A program made the translations under genes and the position numbers. Below, piece after piece: positions 49,815 to 60,839 of a stretch of DNA of 64,000 nucleotides. This DNA comes from Micrasema longulum (lineage: Eukaryota > Arthropoda > Insecta > Trichoptera > Brachycentridae). The notes beneath the pieces were generated by a model, which was given only the letters and a program-made list of their open reading frames with translations, ran no database searches and had not been told where the DNA came from. Numbering within the stretch: the first letter of the stretch is position 1; each line of letters starts with the position of its first letter. The stretch lies in the NCBI GenBank assembly GCA_022494885.1, contig JAGVSM010003607.1, positions 38,177 through 102,176 of the forward strand, in the 5' to 3' direction.

Positions 49815-51025
49815 TTACTAATAACTTTAGTAACACTCAATCAAATGAAAAAAAAAAGAATTTTAGTCTTTCCCATCACGGTAAAAGACACTTAGAGTTC
49901 CGTATTATTTGTTTTTTTTTTTTATTTATAACGGTTAACAAACAATACATTAGGTATTAGTTTCATACTCACAAATTGTTAAGTTTAGATTTGGTTTTTT
50001 TTTGTTTTCATTAAAAAATAAACTAGTTTAATTAAATTTTATCAAGTTATCTACTCATTACCATAATTATGCCTACAAGTTAATACAATTTTTTCGACAT
50101 AAATAATGTAAAGTACTTTAAGATTTTATGAATTCAGTGAGAGTTTTTATTTATGATAATATAACTCTAGTTTCTAGCGTCCATTTATTTTTTGATATCT
50201 TTTAAAACAACAATGGCATAAAAACCGAATTATTGTCAAATTTTTCTTTCATGTTCTTTTTAATATAGATACATTGATTTTTATAATCTTTTTCAAAAAT
50301 TAGAAAAAGAAATCGTAGAGATTTTTATAAATTTTCAAATTTTTGTAAAATTTAAAAAAAAAATTGAAAACAATAATGTAAGTAGGTATGACATAATGTA
50401 CCATTTTTTAAGAAAAGTGGCATAATTGCTCGGACTGCAAAAAGGGTAATCATTCCTATTTTGAAATAGAACGATCTCTTAAGAAACATAATCAATATAA
50501 TTACTTTCAAATTGGAAAACATAATTATTTTAAAATGCTGTACTTTCGTGCATCCCTATGAAATCTTATTTCCGTACATCCTCCATTGTATTTGATACAA
50601 AACCTGTTTTCCAATCAGGGGGTCAGAAGTGAGATGAGGTGTTCCCCTAGTTCCGGGATGCTGTATCGGTGTGACCGCCGCACTGCACCTAAGACAAAGT
50701 GCGTTATTTTTTGTGCACCGAAATCTTTTCGCTCTTCTGTGCTCCTGGTGGCCGCGGACGGATTAGAACGTCATTAATCAGGTCCACTGTCACCTGGTGG
50801 CAAGATGCTGTGGGAAAATTGGCAGGTAGGGAAGAAAGAAAAAAAATCATAAAATAAAACATCTAAAGTGCTTAAATAGGTGAGTCGATTTTTACGGCCA
50901 CTGTTTTCAATATGTTTCGTTTTTTTTTCTTAAAGAACCCTTCTAATTCCCATTTACTATTCCTAATTTTCCTCTAACTCTTACAGTGTCCATGCGGTTC
51001 GACAGTGAAATCATCTCTCATCCAC
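49815..51025. other. Mostly unrecognised
   Basis: 49815-50580 is AT-rich. 50590-50830 is GC-richer (GACCGCCGCACTGCACC; GTGGCCGCGGACGG) with a 60-codon frame of unknown kind. About 50955-51025 contains decayed LINE words (CATGCGGTTCGACAGTGAAA, resembling 43206-43235). Confidence 0.4.
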
Positions 51026-51029
51026 TATC

Positions 51030-51290
51030 AAACATGTTTCTACAACCGGTTACAATGGGAAGTTAACAGAGTTATCTTCTACTGTCTATAAATAAAAAAC
51101 CGATATTTGTGTACGAAAATGAGTATATTTGCATAAACATTTAAAGTATCTTCGTCGGTAACCTATAACTGAACATGTTAAGAAGAAAAAATGGTATGAA
51201 TATTCTGCTATTCACACAGAAAACTTAATTTAACTTTGTAGCTAAAATTGAAGATAAAATTTAACTTTCCATTTTCTTTAGGGCGCAGCT
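51030..51290 (-). mobile_element. MITE family P, copy 2
   Basis: Minus strand matches 13640-13858: AAATTTTATCTTCAATTTTA, AACATGTTCAGTTATAGGTT, ATACTCATTTTCGTAC, AGATAACT..CATTGTAACCGG. Confidence 0.72.
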
Positions 51291-52075
51291 CAGTTTAAAT
51301 CACGCCTGTATTTTACATCCCCCGGGCACATTTAGACAAAAATTAAATTCTGATAAAAAGCGTAAACTTCTGTTTTTCACTAGAAAATATTTTGTGCAAA
51401 ATGGGCTTACAGTATAAAGTTTATTTTATTTTATTTGGGAAATCAACAGTTCAACATACATATTTACAGTAAACAAACAGATATAGTGTAAAAACTCGGA
51501 ACTAATAACAGATTTCCACAAAGTATACAAAGTTAGTAAAGAAAATATATTACATATTAAATAATACATATAAAATGTTATTTTCATGTACTCGTAAATA
51601 ATTTTCAATAATCAAATAATTTTTATATATTTTTTTAAGAATAGTAAGTTATTGTAAATTGGGCGGGGTTGGGACAAGGATGCTTGAAGAGAGGATAAGG
51701 GGGAAGGGAGATGTACATATTTATTATTATAATGTCTACCAAGTTACATAATGCATTTTTAGTGTAAATTTTTAATCTGACAGAGTGATGTTTGTTTAAT
51801 CTATATCTTTAAATTTTGTATAGTACACTGAAAAAGTTAGTTAAAAATAAGAACAGTAGAGCTCCAGTCACCCGGAACGCCAAATATCCAGATCGTTGTT
51901 AGGAAATAAATGAGGATTTTAAAATTAAAATTTAATGGTGCAATTAACTTTGCTAAACATGTTTAACTGTTGCGTGGCTGTGATGTAACACGAGTCTACA
52001 TACGATACAAGACTTAATATATATATCTTAATTGTTTACATTATGAAGTTGTATTTATTTACAATCTTAAAATAG
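51291..52075. other. No supported feature
   Basis: AT-rich with a small patch (CCCCCGGGCACATTTAGAC, 51327). Nothing recognised. Confidence 0.4.
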
Positions 52076-52079
52076 GCAG

Positions 52080-52290
52080 TTTCACACTGGATTTGGAAAG
52101 AAAAAAATATAAATAGGCTGAATTGATTTTTTAAAAAAAATATTTAACCCCACTATGCGAAGAATAATTATACGAATAAAAGTGATTCCAATACCACAAT
52201 AAATCTGTTTTACTGTATAAGAAAGAGCGCAAGAAAAGAACTTATAACAAGGAAAACAGAGACGCTATTCTGCCGCCGGTGTTTGTGTGA
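52080..52290 (-). repeat. R2 repeat, truncated copy
   Basis: Minus strand: TTTCACACAAACACCGGCGG, AGCGTCTCTGTTTTCCTTGT, TATAAGTTCTTTTCTTGCGC, as at 23275-23355. Confidence 0.6.
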
Positions 52291-52560
52291 AAGAAACAAG
52301 ATTGTTTCATATTCCGATATACAAGACCAACCTGCCGATGGTTATGCCTGTTGGAAGGGCTACCGATATGCGGAAAAACATCCCTGGATGATGATCTGTT
52401 CCATGTATCCGAAGGGGTTTTCCGGAGCAGGATTCTCCTATTATTTTGACAAGAGTCTCTTTATGTATTTTTTTATCTTTTTATAATATGAACGTATTAA
52501 ATTTTAGTTTGTTATTTATGTATTATTTTAAATTAATTAATTGAATTGAAAAATAAAATA
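52283..52560 (+). repeat. LINE-like 3' UTR family X, copy 2, with short frame
   Basis: 52400-52560 matches 28858-29010. A plus-strand frame runs through it: DGYACWKGYRYAEKHP, then GFSGAGFSYYFD. It looks protein-like but is short; only the second block is shared with the 28.9-kb copy, where the frame is broken. Unrecognised. Confidence 0.5.
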
Positions 52561-52664
52561 AGAAATTCGTTCAATCATTCGGTTACTGGCAATAAGCAGA
52601 GGTGATCGTATTTAAGATTTTAAATTTATTTTGCTATAACAGGCCTAAATTATATTACATTTTT

Positions 52665-53015
52665 TACATTAACAAATTACAACAGGGATGAAGAAAACCT
52701 TAAATAAGGGAATATGGAAGTCTAGGCATTTACAGGGCTAATGACCTGTCATTGGCTGGTTTAAGTGGCCACTTTACACACTGTGTAACATTCACCATTT
52801 TGCCTATATTTGAACATCCATATTTCTTAAATTTTTCCATTTGTTGATTAAAGTGAAGTTAAAGAGCTGAAACCTTTATTCACATACTAGGCAACGCCGG
52901 ATTTTTTTTTCAATTTTTGAACTTTTTCTTGGACCAGTTAGTTTCATTACAATATTTGAGTTTGTCCAAATGTTCGTAGACAAAAAATTTCACCCCCTCG
53001 GGAGTCATTAAGATC
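52665..53015 (-). repeat. R1 copy, minus orientation
   Basis: From AACAAATTACAACAGGGATG through GGCATTTACAGGGCTAATGA and GGCAACGCCG to CCCTCGGGAGTCATTAAGAT. Internal deletion of the TCATCTGACTGAATT block. Confidence 0.85.
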
Positions 53016-53800
53016 AACAAATTACAAAAGAAATTATTTAACAGTATGTCTTTTTTTAATGTCTAAACTTCAGAATATTCTGTCTTTTGCGAGAAAACCT
53101 CAAGAGGTAACATGATGTTACATCATCGCGTGTGAATGTTTTTTTTAGCACAGCCTTTTAAGGGTTAGTGAGATTAAATTTCGCTGTTTTATTTCAAAAG
53201 CAATGAAGTCTGATGTTAGAATTTTACTGTATAACTTATATCGTCTGTAGTGAGTTTTGCCTCTGTACTTTGGTTTTTCAACCAACAATAAAGCAAATTA
53301 GTAAGAACTACATTGTATTATGACGCCACTGTCTTCATTGCAATATATGAGTATTCAGTGCTTCTAAAAATGTAGAATAAAAAATGAAGTTTAAAAATTA
53401 TACTTAAAAACATCAAAAATTTCCATCCTAGAACAGGCGAAGCCATGTTGGATGGAGACTATCCTAACTCGAGGATGTTCAGTATTAATTTTCTAATTCA
53501 CTAGATTTATATAGATTTCCTGGTATTAAATATAAAAACAACTAAAACAAACAATAAATATATTCAAAATGAATTTTGATAAATTTTTTGAACAAGTGTA
53601 AAAACTGCATTCAATTTTAATTAGTATGAGTGTGTTATTATTTTCTGTTTTTCTTTTCATATTCTATAAGTTTTTTTTCTCATGTACTCTTTTATTCAAT
53701 ATTATATAAATTCTAATAAAGAAATAACTATAACAGTGTAAGTCGCTCTCCAAGCACAAGAGGTAGTATCTTTTTTGGAGAAATACAGTTATAAAAAATA
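53016..53800. other. No supported feature
   Basis: AT-rich, with a patch at 53430-53480 (GCGAAGCCATGTTGGATGG). Nothing recognised. Confidence 0.4.
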
Positions 53801-54335
53801 CTATAGTCCTTAAAATGTAACATGATTAGAATGACAGTTGTCAGAAAAAGTGACGACATAACTTTGTAGTAACGTTAAAGGAGTTATTTATATTGACGCA
53901 CGAAAAATCATTTGTATCTGGCGTGATAATTTATTTTTTCATTACAATGCTTGAAACATAAATGAACATTAATATATAAAATCAGCCTTAAAACTTAAAT
54001 TAAACTAATTATTAACGACGTTCGTAAAAGGTTACATCAATTTTCAAAAACGTTAGAGATGAGACAAATTGATCAATGTAAATTGATCGAATAAAAAAAA
54101 TATTCGTTTGATGTTGTTCATGAAAAAAGTATAAATGTCCCTTTTTTGGTGAACAATTATGTTAAACACACCATAATAGGCTTGTTTTTTCGTTTTTAAA
54201 TTAATTTTGGGAACCAGAGTTTCATGATTGCATGAAACAACTGATCGATTTGATCAGTGATCAGTAATTTCCCATCACTAATGAAATAAGTTTAACAGCT
54301 GTCATTCTAATCAAGCTATATTTTAAGGACTATAG
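53801..54335. mobile_element. MITE family Q with 41-bp TIRs, host of a second MITE
   Basis: Inverted ends 53801-53841 and 54295-54335 agree at 37 of 41 positions (CTATAGTCCTTAAAATGTAA at the left). About 535 bp in total, of which 54053-54282 is another element. No ORF. Confidence 0.8.
54053..54282. mobile_element. hAT-like MITE nested in family Q
   Basis: Left end TAGAGATGAGACAAATTGAT, right end complement of TAGTGATGGGAAATTACTGA; both run into GATC-rich inner repeats (TTGATCAATG, CTGATCAGTGATCAG, GATCGA). TAGTGATGGG ends are typical of one hAT group. No 8-bp duplication is readable. Confidence 0.6.
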
Positions 54336-54491
54336 ATGTATAAAAGTAGATAAGCATACAATAAAAAAAACATGTACCATTTATGATATATATATATATT
54401 TTTTTTAATGTGTTTATTCTTATTATTCGTAAGGATGAGGCTCAGTACTATAAAAGTAAATAAAAATAGCGATTTTTCAAAAAAATGTATT

Positions 54492-54613
54492 CAGGGTGTT
54501 CTTTAAACCCTGTCACATCCGAAACCATGATGATCAGGATGAGCAAGAAAATATCTTCTTGTCCATACTGATCATCGTGGTTTCGGATGTGACTTGGTTT
54601 AAAGAACACCGCG
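54492..54613. mobile_element. Foldback MITE FB1, core-deleted copy
   Basis: Starts CAGGGTGTTCTTTAAACCCT and ends ..AAAGAACACCGCG. Only the outer ~55 bases of each arm remain (CACATCCGAAACCATGATGA and the complement), forming a near-perfect hairpin. Confidence 0.85.
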
Positions 54614-54619
54614 TATAAG

Positions 54620-55285
54620 TTGAACTCTCCGTGTTAAGATTTGTAAACATATTTAGTTAAAACTGAAAAAATCCCATATAAAAAAATATCTAGAACGCAT
54701 TTGAACTGTCAGATAATTGAATCACTTATAAACGTGAATAAATTATAGCTATATAATGCCATTTACATCCTACAATCCTAAATCAGTAAGATGTCGAATC
54801 TTTTAACAGCGTAGGCTGCTAAAATTTTTTTTTTGGACATTGATGTTTTCAGAACGAGGTCTTCAAATGTTCTCAGATATTTTTTAATTTATTAGAAAAT
54901 AAATTTTAAGTAATCTTTAAACACTAAGTTTGATTTTCACTGACAGTCAGCAAAATGAAATACGCAGTTTACACGTGACAGTAGTAATTAAAGTTGCTGT
55001 TTATTGGTCGTTAGGAGCGAAAATGATTCCAAACAGCAAGAAAAATTGATATTTTCTTTTGAAAAGCGTAGGACTTTGTTTCAATCTGGGGTAATGCTGT
55101 CATTATTATTTATGATTTTGTCATTACTTTGTATTCCCATAAAAGAAAAAACGAGTGACGTGAAAAGTTGAAAATCGAGGTGGAAAAATTAAAACAAAGA
55201 ACTAGAGAATGTACTCACAAGGTTAGAAAAATAAAATAAACATTGAAATTAAAAATCATAATAATATTGCATAAAAAGCAGATTT
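54620..55285. other. No supported feature
   Basis: AT-rich; nothing recognised. Confidence 0.4.
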
Positions 55286-55289
55286 TACA

Positions 55290-56425
55290 AACAAACAAAA
55301 AAACAAATCAACCATCACGCCGTTTCTCCGTAGGGGTAGGCAGAGAAGATAGAACGCCAGTTTAAAACGTTTTAAAGCTACACAAGTTAGTTTATCAAGG
55401 TTAAATATTATATCGACAAATATGTGGCTAATAAGTCAAGTCTTTTTGTCATGTTGTTCTTAATATATGAAATGTGATGGATACGATCTTAAAAATTAAA
55501 CAGGAGTGAACTATTATTTTATTACAATGAATAACCACTAAGTTGGTGCTTCAAATGTTAGTTTTATTGTAAATATTACAAATTAAATTAATTACATTTG
55601 CACATAAGGATAGAGTGATAACTCTATCCTTACATACAGACAGACCTCGTTTCCTCTACATTCATACATCTTCTCATGCACGCACGCGATTATTCCTACT
55701 TTTGAAATGTCCATCTTCAAGTTTTTAATGAACTTGATCGTACCATGTCTTTCTCGGCCTTCCTCGTTTTCTACATCCATCAACATTCGCATCGTAGATC
55801 CTTGTAGCCGTTCTTTCGTTGTCCATTCGCTCTACATGTCCAAACCAACGCAGCACCCCTTTCTTGATTCTGTCGATAATGCATGTCTCAGCCTTACACA
55901 GTTCACGGATCTCGAGATTTGTGCACCTTTCATACATCGTTTTCCCACACATTCGCCTGAAGGATCGCATTTCGACGGCATTTAACCTACTTTCATCATC
56001 ATTTTTCCAATTCCATCCATACATTAGAGTTGGCACTAGAACTCCATTGTGACTGCTAGTTTAGCCTGCGATAAACATTTGTTTGCCAAAACAGATTTCA
56101 GTGCACCGTTCACCCTGTTCCCGGCACTCACCCTCCTTTCAATATCTTTCTCGGTCTTTTCATCCCTAGTAAACATACTTCCCAGATACACAGATCCTTC
56201 TACCTGATTCTGAATATTTCCGTTCACACTGATCTCATATTTAGTTATATTTTCATCCCTTTCAAAAACCATCACTTTCGATTTATCAACGTTCATAAGC
56301 AAATCGCTTTTCTTGCATACATCGTAGACTTTTGTTACCAAGAATTGCAGGTCTTCATTGCTGCTAGCAAGAAGCACGGCATCATCCGCATACAGAAGAC
56401 AGTTAACAGTTATACCATTCAACTG
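55290..56425 (-). pseudogene. LINE family A with catalytic YADD region, interrupted UTR
   Basis: Minus-strand frame 56036-56422 opens with NCLLYADDAVLLASSNEDL, the catalytic YADD box of the RT palm, then MNVDKSKVMVFERDE and VYLGSMFTRDEKTEKDI. Frame 55725-56036 continues: LMYGWNWKNDDESRLN, MRSFRRMCGKTMYE, RWFGHVERMDNER, GRPRKTWYDQ. The longest RT remnant here, broken by frame changes near 56045 and 55740. Its UTR end (CGCCGTTTCTCCGTAGGG, 55319-55336) is separated from the body by about 260 inserted bases (55354-55612). Confidence 0.9.
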
Positions 56426-56469
56426 GTAACTGTCTTCTCAAAATCTTGGTTTCATAAAGCAATATAGAA

Positions 56470-56585
56470 ATAACTAAAATATGTTTTTTTTAAGTAAAAA
56501 TAAATATTTATGTTCTTAGGATTAACCCAAATATTTTAATTTTGGAGGGCATTTTCAACGTGTTGTTAGTTATAAAAATTAACTC
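56470..56585 (-). mobile_element. SINE-C 3' part
   Basis: TTTTGGAGGGCATTTTCAAC, GTTCTTAGGATTAACCCAAA match 39495-39590. Confidence 0.55.
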
Positions 56586-56589
56586 TTAG

Positions 56590-57325
56590 AAATAATAATA
56601 ATAATACTTGGCTGATTTATACAGCGCTATTTTTGTAAAAAATCACCTCAAGGGCGCTTTACAATTGTATACCTAAACTTACATTCTAACTAAACTAAAG
56701 TGATATATTATATTTCCAGATTTAAAATTGAGGGTATGATAGTCTAAAGAAGCGGGATTTTAGTTGGGATCTGAACTGACTGGGACTGTCGATGATTCGT
56801 AAGTTTGAAGGCAATTGGATCCAGGCAGAGGGGCCGGCAGCGGCAAAAGCACGATCTCCAAATCTAGTGTTTGGGGAGCGCCGGGTTTCAACAAGTTTTC
56901 CTCTTACTGAATCAAATGCTGACCTAAGAATAATTTTTCTTTGACATGTATTTTCCCTAATACAAAGGTCCGATAGTTATTTTGGAGCCATTTCATGAAG
57001 GGATTTAAATACTGTCCAGCGAAGCTTGTATTTTATTCTCTCCGGGCTTTTTAACCAGCGCAAATCTCGAAGATGTTGTGAGATGTGAGAATATTTTTGT
57101 ACTCCCGTAATAAGCCTCGCTGCTGCATTGAAAACAGATTGAAGTTTGTTAGTTTGATATTTTGGGAGATTTGCGTATATTCCATGTCAGTAATCTATAC
57201 GCGAAACGACAAGCATTTACAAGAGCTTTAGTTGCATCTATAGGAATATTTCTCCGCACGAATTTGATCTGTCGGAGATGGAAGAAACCAGCACTTACCG
57301 TTTTATTGACCCGAGAATTTATTTA
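56590..57325 (-). pseudogene. CR1/L2-like LINE RT C-terminal half with 3' tail
   Basis: Minus strand: FFHLRQIKFVRRNIP, a frame change, KLQSVFNAAARLITGVQKYS, LRWLKSPERIKYKL, one stop, then RTRFGD-type words (NTRFGDRAFAAAGPSAWIQL). These are the classic thumb and C-terminal blocks of CR1/L2-type LINEs. The 3' end has AAAGCGCCCTTGAGGTGATT then AATAGCGCTGTATAAATCAG and an ATT-repeat tail (56590-56608). Family relatives are at 60360 (coding) and 42331 (tail). Confidence 0.85.
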
Positions 57326-57329
57326 AGTA

Positions 57330-57890
57330 AAACAATGATATGTTTTTGATTAGCTCGAAAGTGAAATAAACCGCAGAATAATTTAATTCCTGATTGGAAA
57401 AAGTTGCGATTTTAAAATAAAGTAAAATTAACCTGAGAATCGTAATTTCAAAATTAAAAATTACTGAGTAACATTAGATTATAAATATTGCATTGAATTC
57501 AAGGTACTAAAAAATGCGGTTTAAAAGTCAAAAAAGTATTAAAGATATGGCAAATCTCGACATCATTGTGCTGTTGCAAAAAAATAGTTTACTTTAAGCG
57601 ATACCTACTAACTAAATTAAATAAAAAATGTCAAATCGCTGCTTTTTTTTACTATGACCAATTTCAACAAAGGAAAAATTGACAATAAGGACAACCATAT
57701 TACTATGAACACTGGCCTAAATGTCTCGTATATGTAACTAGTCCAACCGTCTAACGATTTTTAAGTGTCAGCAGTAAAACTATCTGGACGAACTAACGGT
57801 CGAAAGAAACTAGATTATCCAATAATATTACCTGCCATTGTCTAAGGTCCAAGCAATACCTTCTCCAATTTAAACCGACAAAGACCTGAA
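57330..57890. other. No supported feature
   Basis: AT-rich to 57650, then gradually more mixed. No repeat border identified. Confidence 0.4.
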
Positions 57891-57899
57891 CGAAAAGAA

Positions 57900-58805
57900 A
57901 GCAAAGAACCCGGGTCATTTCCTACCTTTAAAATCCTTTAAATCATCCATCAGGACTTAAACAATGCGCAAGTCCAAAACTGTAACGATTTTTTAAAACT
58001 GACCCTGGGAACGAACTTCCAAAGACGTCGCGGAGTTCCAGTGTCCACCGAATCTAGGATTCGCAGTGTGGGAATTGGTTTTTCGGGGGTACTTAGACCC
58101 GAGAAATGCAAATTTCAACTGCCCAAAAGTGCCCATTGTCCTTCGAGGACACCAAAAGGTTCGCAAACAAACCCACATTCGCAAAACCTATAAAATTTAG
58201 TCCGAACGTTCCCACAACTGTATCACCCCGTTCTCTGCTCCAATTTTCCAAAAAGATACTACCTGCAGAAGAATTCAAAAAGGATCCGTGCAAATTCGTC
58301 GTAAGTCCCGACTTAATTAAGGTCAGCGCGTTACAATGTGTAACTCACACGGGGTCAGAACGGTCAAAAATGACCCCATTTTTTCAAATTGAACTATCAA
58401 AGGATATCCCTTCTATTGTTTGGCGATCCCCGAGACCCTTCCCGCTTTCGACCCTTGGTCAGTAAAGTGGAAACGGGGTAGAATCGACCCTATCAGGGAT
58501 CAGGTAAATTTTGCCCATTGTCGCTTCGATCTGACCCCTTTCTGAAAGAATTACGTTGCGAGGATCTAATAGGTGACCCCTGGGCTCGCGCGAGGTCATC
58601 GAAACCCCGGTCGCTAAAATCTTTGTCGATTTTGAGTTATTCTTACTTTACGTTGGTACGTGTTGCCTATGACGGAGGTAAGGTCATTCGCGGGTCAAAA
58701 ATACCAGTCGAAGTCTTCGTTTGCATACATTCATTATTAATACTGTACCAGGCGATTTCACTACATTTACATGCCAGGCAAAGCTGACCCCGGGTCATCG
58801 TGACG
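57900..58805. promoter_or_regulatory. Island dense in nuclear-receptor half-sites
   Basis: Base composition is far less AT-rich than the flanks. The half-site RGGTCA, either strand, occurs 12 times: 57912, 58000, 58320, 58352, 58371, 58532, 58574, 58593, 58681, 58692, 58785 and 58792. Roughly one would be expected in this length. The last two form TGACCCCGGGTCA, an everted pair with one base between. TGCCCATTGTC recurs at 58130 and 58512. Two frames of 119 and 89 codons overlap it but show no domain. It may be an enhancer, an unknown transposon end or an old gene remnant. Confidence 0.35.
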
Positions 58806-58809
58806 CACA

Positions 58810-59760
58810 ATTGGATTGATAACCATATTCTTCATTAAATTCATTTTCTTGTTGTGCAATACACTATGGGGTGTATAATACCCGGCAATGAATGTAATCC
58901 AGGTAGATACGATTCTTAAGACGGTCCTTTTCAACCCTTTAGAGACAATAAAAAACGGTTTGCGAATTTGTTTGAACAAGGAAGAAAGGGATAGAAAGAT
59001 CGCTTTTTTCCTTTTCCGCATTACCATAATATTGTAAATAAATCTCTGACCACCTTTTTTAACGTATTTTTTAGCATTGTTATTATTACAGTTTTTGCTA
59101 TCCAATTAGGACAAAGGTTTTTTTAAAAAAGAGTAAGTGTATTTTAAACCTACATCTAGATCAAATTTCAAAAACACGACAGTAAAAATGCATTACCAAC
59201 CTTATTTGACACCAGTTTAAAACGGTTTTTTATTCATAGTTTACATTAGAGTAAAAATGCCAGCATTGTAAACAAAAAATTTGAATGGACGTATAAAGTT
59301 GTACTTTACACACTGAAACATTTACCATTATGTACCCTGAAAATGTAAATAAACCCTTTAAATACCTAGATTTTCCATGTTCTCTTCACAGAAATTTATA
59401 TTTTTCGTCTGTATGATCTTATTAGATCGTATACGATTCCGTTACTTTACAATATTAAATACATTTAAAGAAAGTCATCAAAAGCTTATTAAAAAGAGCA
59501 AGGGAATCTTAAGTGTGCACATAAATACTTTCTTCATTGTTTATTAAACTCCGTACCTACGTTTTATCAAAAATAAAATTAAATGTAATGCAACCCGAAT
59601 ATAAGCCTCGGCTTTGCGGGGAAAACAAAACAATCAATTATGCACGTTTTTTAATTGTTAAAATAAATCAATGTTAAAAAATTATAATAAAAAAATATAT
59701 AAAAAAATCGTTGCAATAAAGAGGAAAGGCATTTTGCGAGCTTATGACCTGGCTGGTGGC
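58810..59760. other. No strong feature
   Basis: AT-rich. About 59290-59400 has faint R1 wording (TACACACTGAAACATTTACC; CCTTTAAATACCTAGATTT). The frame 58767-59105 (minus) has no recognised domain. Confidence 0.4.
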
Positions 59761-59764
59761 CACT

Positions 59765-59970
59765 CAATTATTTTCCCTATTTATTTATTTTACAGAAGCA
59801 AACAGTCGACAATGATATAACAACATAAAAAAGATACGGCTAAAAGACAGACCAGCGAAGTTTCTAAATAAAAATCATACATATTAAATTGTGGTACAAC
59901 AAAAGGGTGTGTTTATGTGTATTTGTGTGAGAGTAAGTGTATAGGTGTGTTTGTGTGTATGCTTGTTTCA
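59765..59970 (-). repeat. LINE-like 3' UTR, family W, copy 2
   Basis: Minus strand: AAGCATACACACAAACACAC, TTGTTGTACCACAATTTAAT, GAAACTTCGCTGGTCTGTCT, ATTTATTT-type tail end. Matches 18295-18525. Confidence 0.65.
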
Positions 59971-60073
59971 AGTATGTAGAACATACCGAGGTAAGATAAA
60001 GATACTACAGAAGTTAAGTATACCGTCTCGATATATACAGATGAAGATAGCGATCATAATCGAGGCACAAGTT
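59970..60073 (-). mobile_element. MITE family G, end fragment
   Basis: Minus strand: GTGCCTCGATTATGATCGCT, GTATACTTAACTTCTGTAGT, ATCTTTATCTTACCTCGGTA. About 100 bases from the GGGGCC-type end. Confidence 0.65.
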
Positions 60074-60350
60074 CATAAGCGAGCCCCAAGACGTTTTAAT
60101 GACATCATCCACCGCCACACGACGGCCTTTAGATGACGACTATGCTCTTTTGATCTAGCCGGACCGAAGGAGGGATTCGAATCCCCCATAGACCGATTTT
60201 ATTAGGTATTATATTAAAGCTATTTACACTATATTTTTCGTAATCGTGAAAATAATAAAAAGAGGCATTTTCGAATTTTCGTTTTTAAATTTTCAAACAG
60301 TTGTATTTTTAAAAAAATATTAAAACAATAAAAAAGACGTAAATAATACC
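60074..60350. other. Unassigned; one B-box-like block
   Basis: GGGATTCGAATCCCCC at 60171-60188 resembles a tRNA T-arm, but no A-box lies at proper spacing on either strand. A short frame HKRAPRRFNDIIHRH precedes it, unrecognised. Confidence 0.35.
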
Positions 60351-60359
60351 AGGCGAGAG

Positions 60360-60831
60360 AAGTGTGCTAGTCAATTTAATTGATGGATGCGTCAAGAAAA
60401 TAGGAAACTGGATGGCTGAAAACAGACTAACATAAAACCAGTGGGTGGATTCAGCCAGACGACAGAATTTGATCCAGGATACGGCTCTACCCAATGTAGG
60501 GAGTACCGCTTTACCCACCGTTAAACTACTGGGAGTTTTACTCAATTCTGACCAATCTCTTGACACTCAAATTAGTAGAACGATAAGTTCATGCTTCTAC
60601 CAGCTGAGACAAATTAAATGCATACGCAAAAATTTGCCGGTTGATGCCGCCCGTCAATTAATAAATGCGTTTGTAGTGTATAGAGTCAATTATTGTAATG
60701 GTATCTATGCAGGTCTACCAATGAACAAAATGACTCGCCTACAATCTGTATTGAATGCCGCAGCGAGACTTATTTTCGGAATCTCTAAGTTCAGACATAT
60801 CACTCCACTACTTCGGGAACTAAACTAACAA
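60360..60831 (+). pseudogene. CR1/L2-like LINE RT fragment
   Basis: Plus strand, one frame: DGCVKKIGNWMAENRL, a stop at 60433-60435, then TVKLLGVLLNSDQSLDTQI, FYQLRQIKCIRKNLP, VNYCNGIYAGLP, LQSVLNAAARLIFGIS. It is the RT thumb region and overlaps in content with 56590-57325. About 125 codons are open after the stop; the end at 60831 comes before the usual C-terminal blocks. Confidence 0.86.
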
Positions 60832-60839
60832 GAATGAAT

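Noticed and set aside
49564..49960. Homologous proteins on opposite strands
   Set aside because: The shared residues come from both arms of the 43-base palindrome at 49709-49800.
57900..58805. LTR retrotransposon or protein-coding gene
   Set aside because: No paired long terminal repeats, primer-binding site or protease/RT motif; the 119- and 89-codon frames show no domain.
60140..60200. tRNA gene from GGGATTCGAATCCC
   Set aside because: The block is self-complementary, and no A-box or acceptor stem lies at the right distance on either strand.
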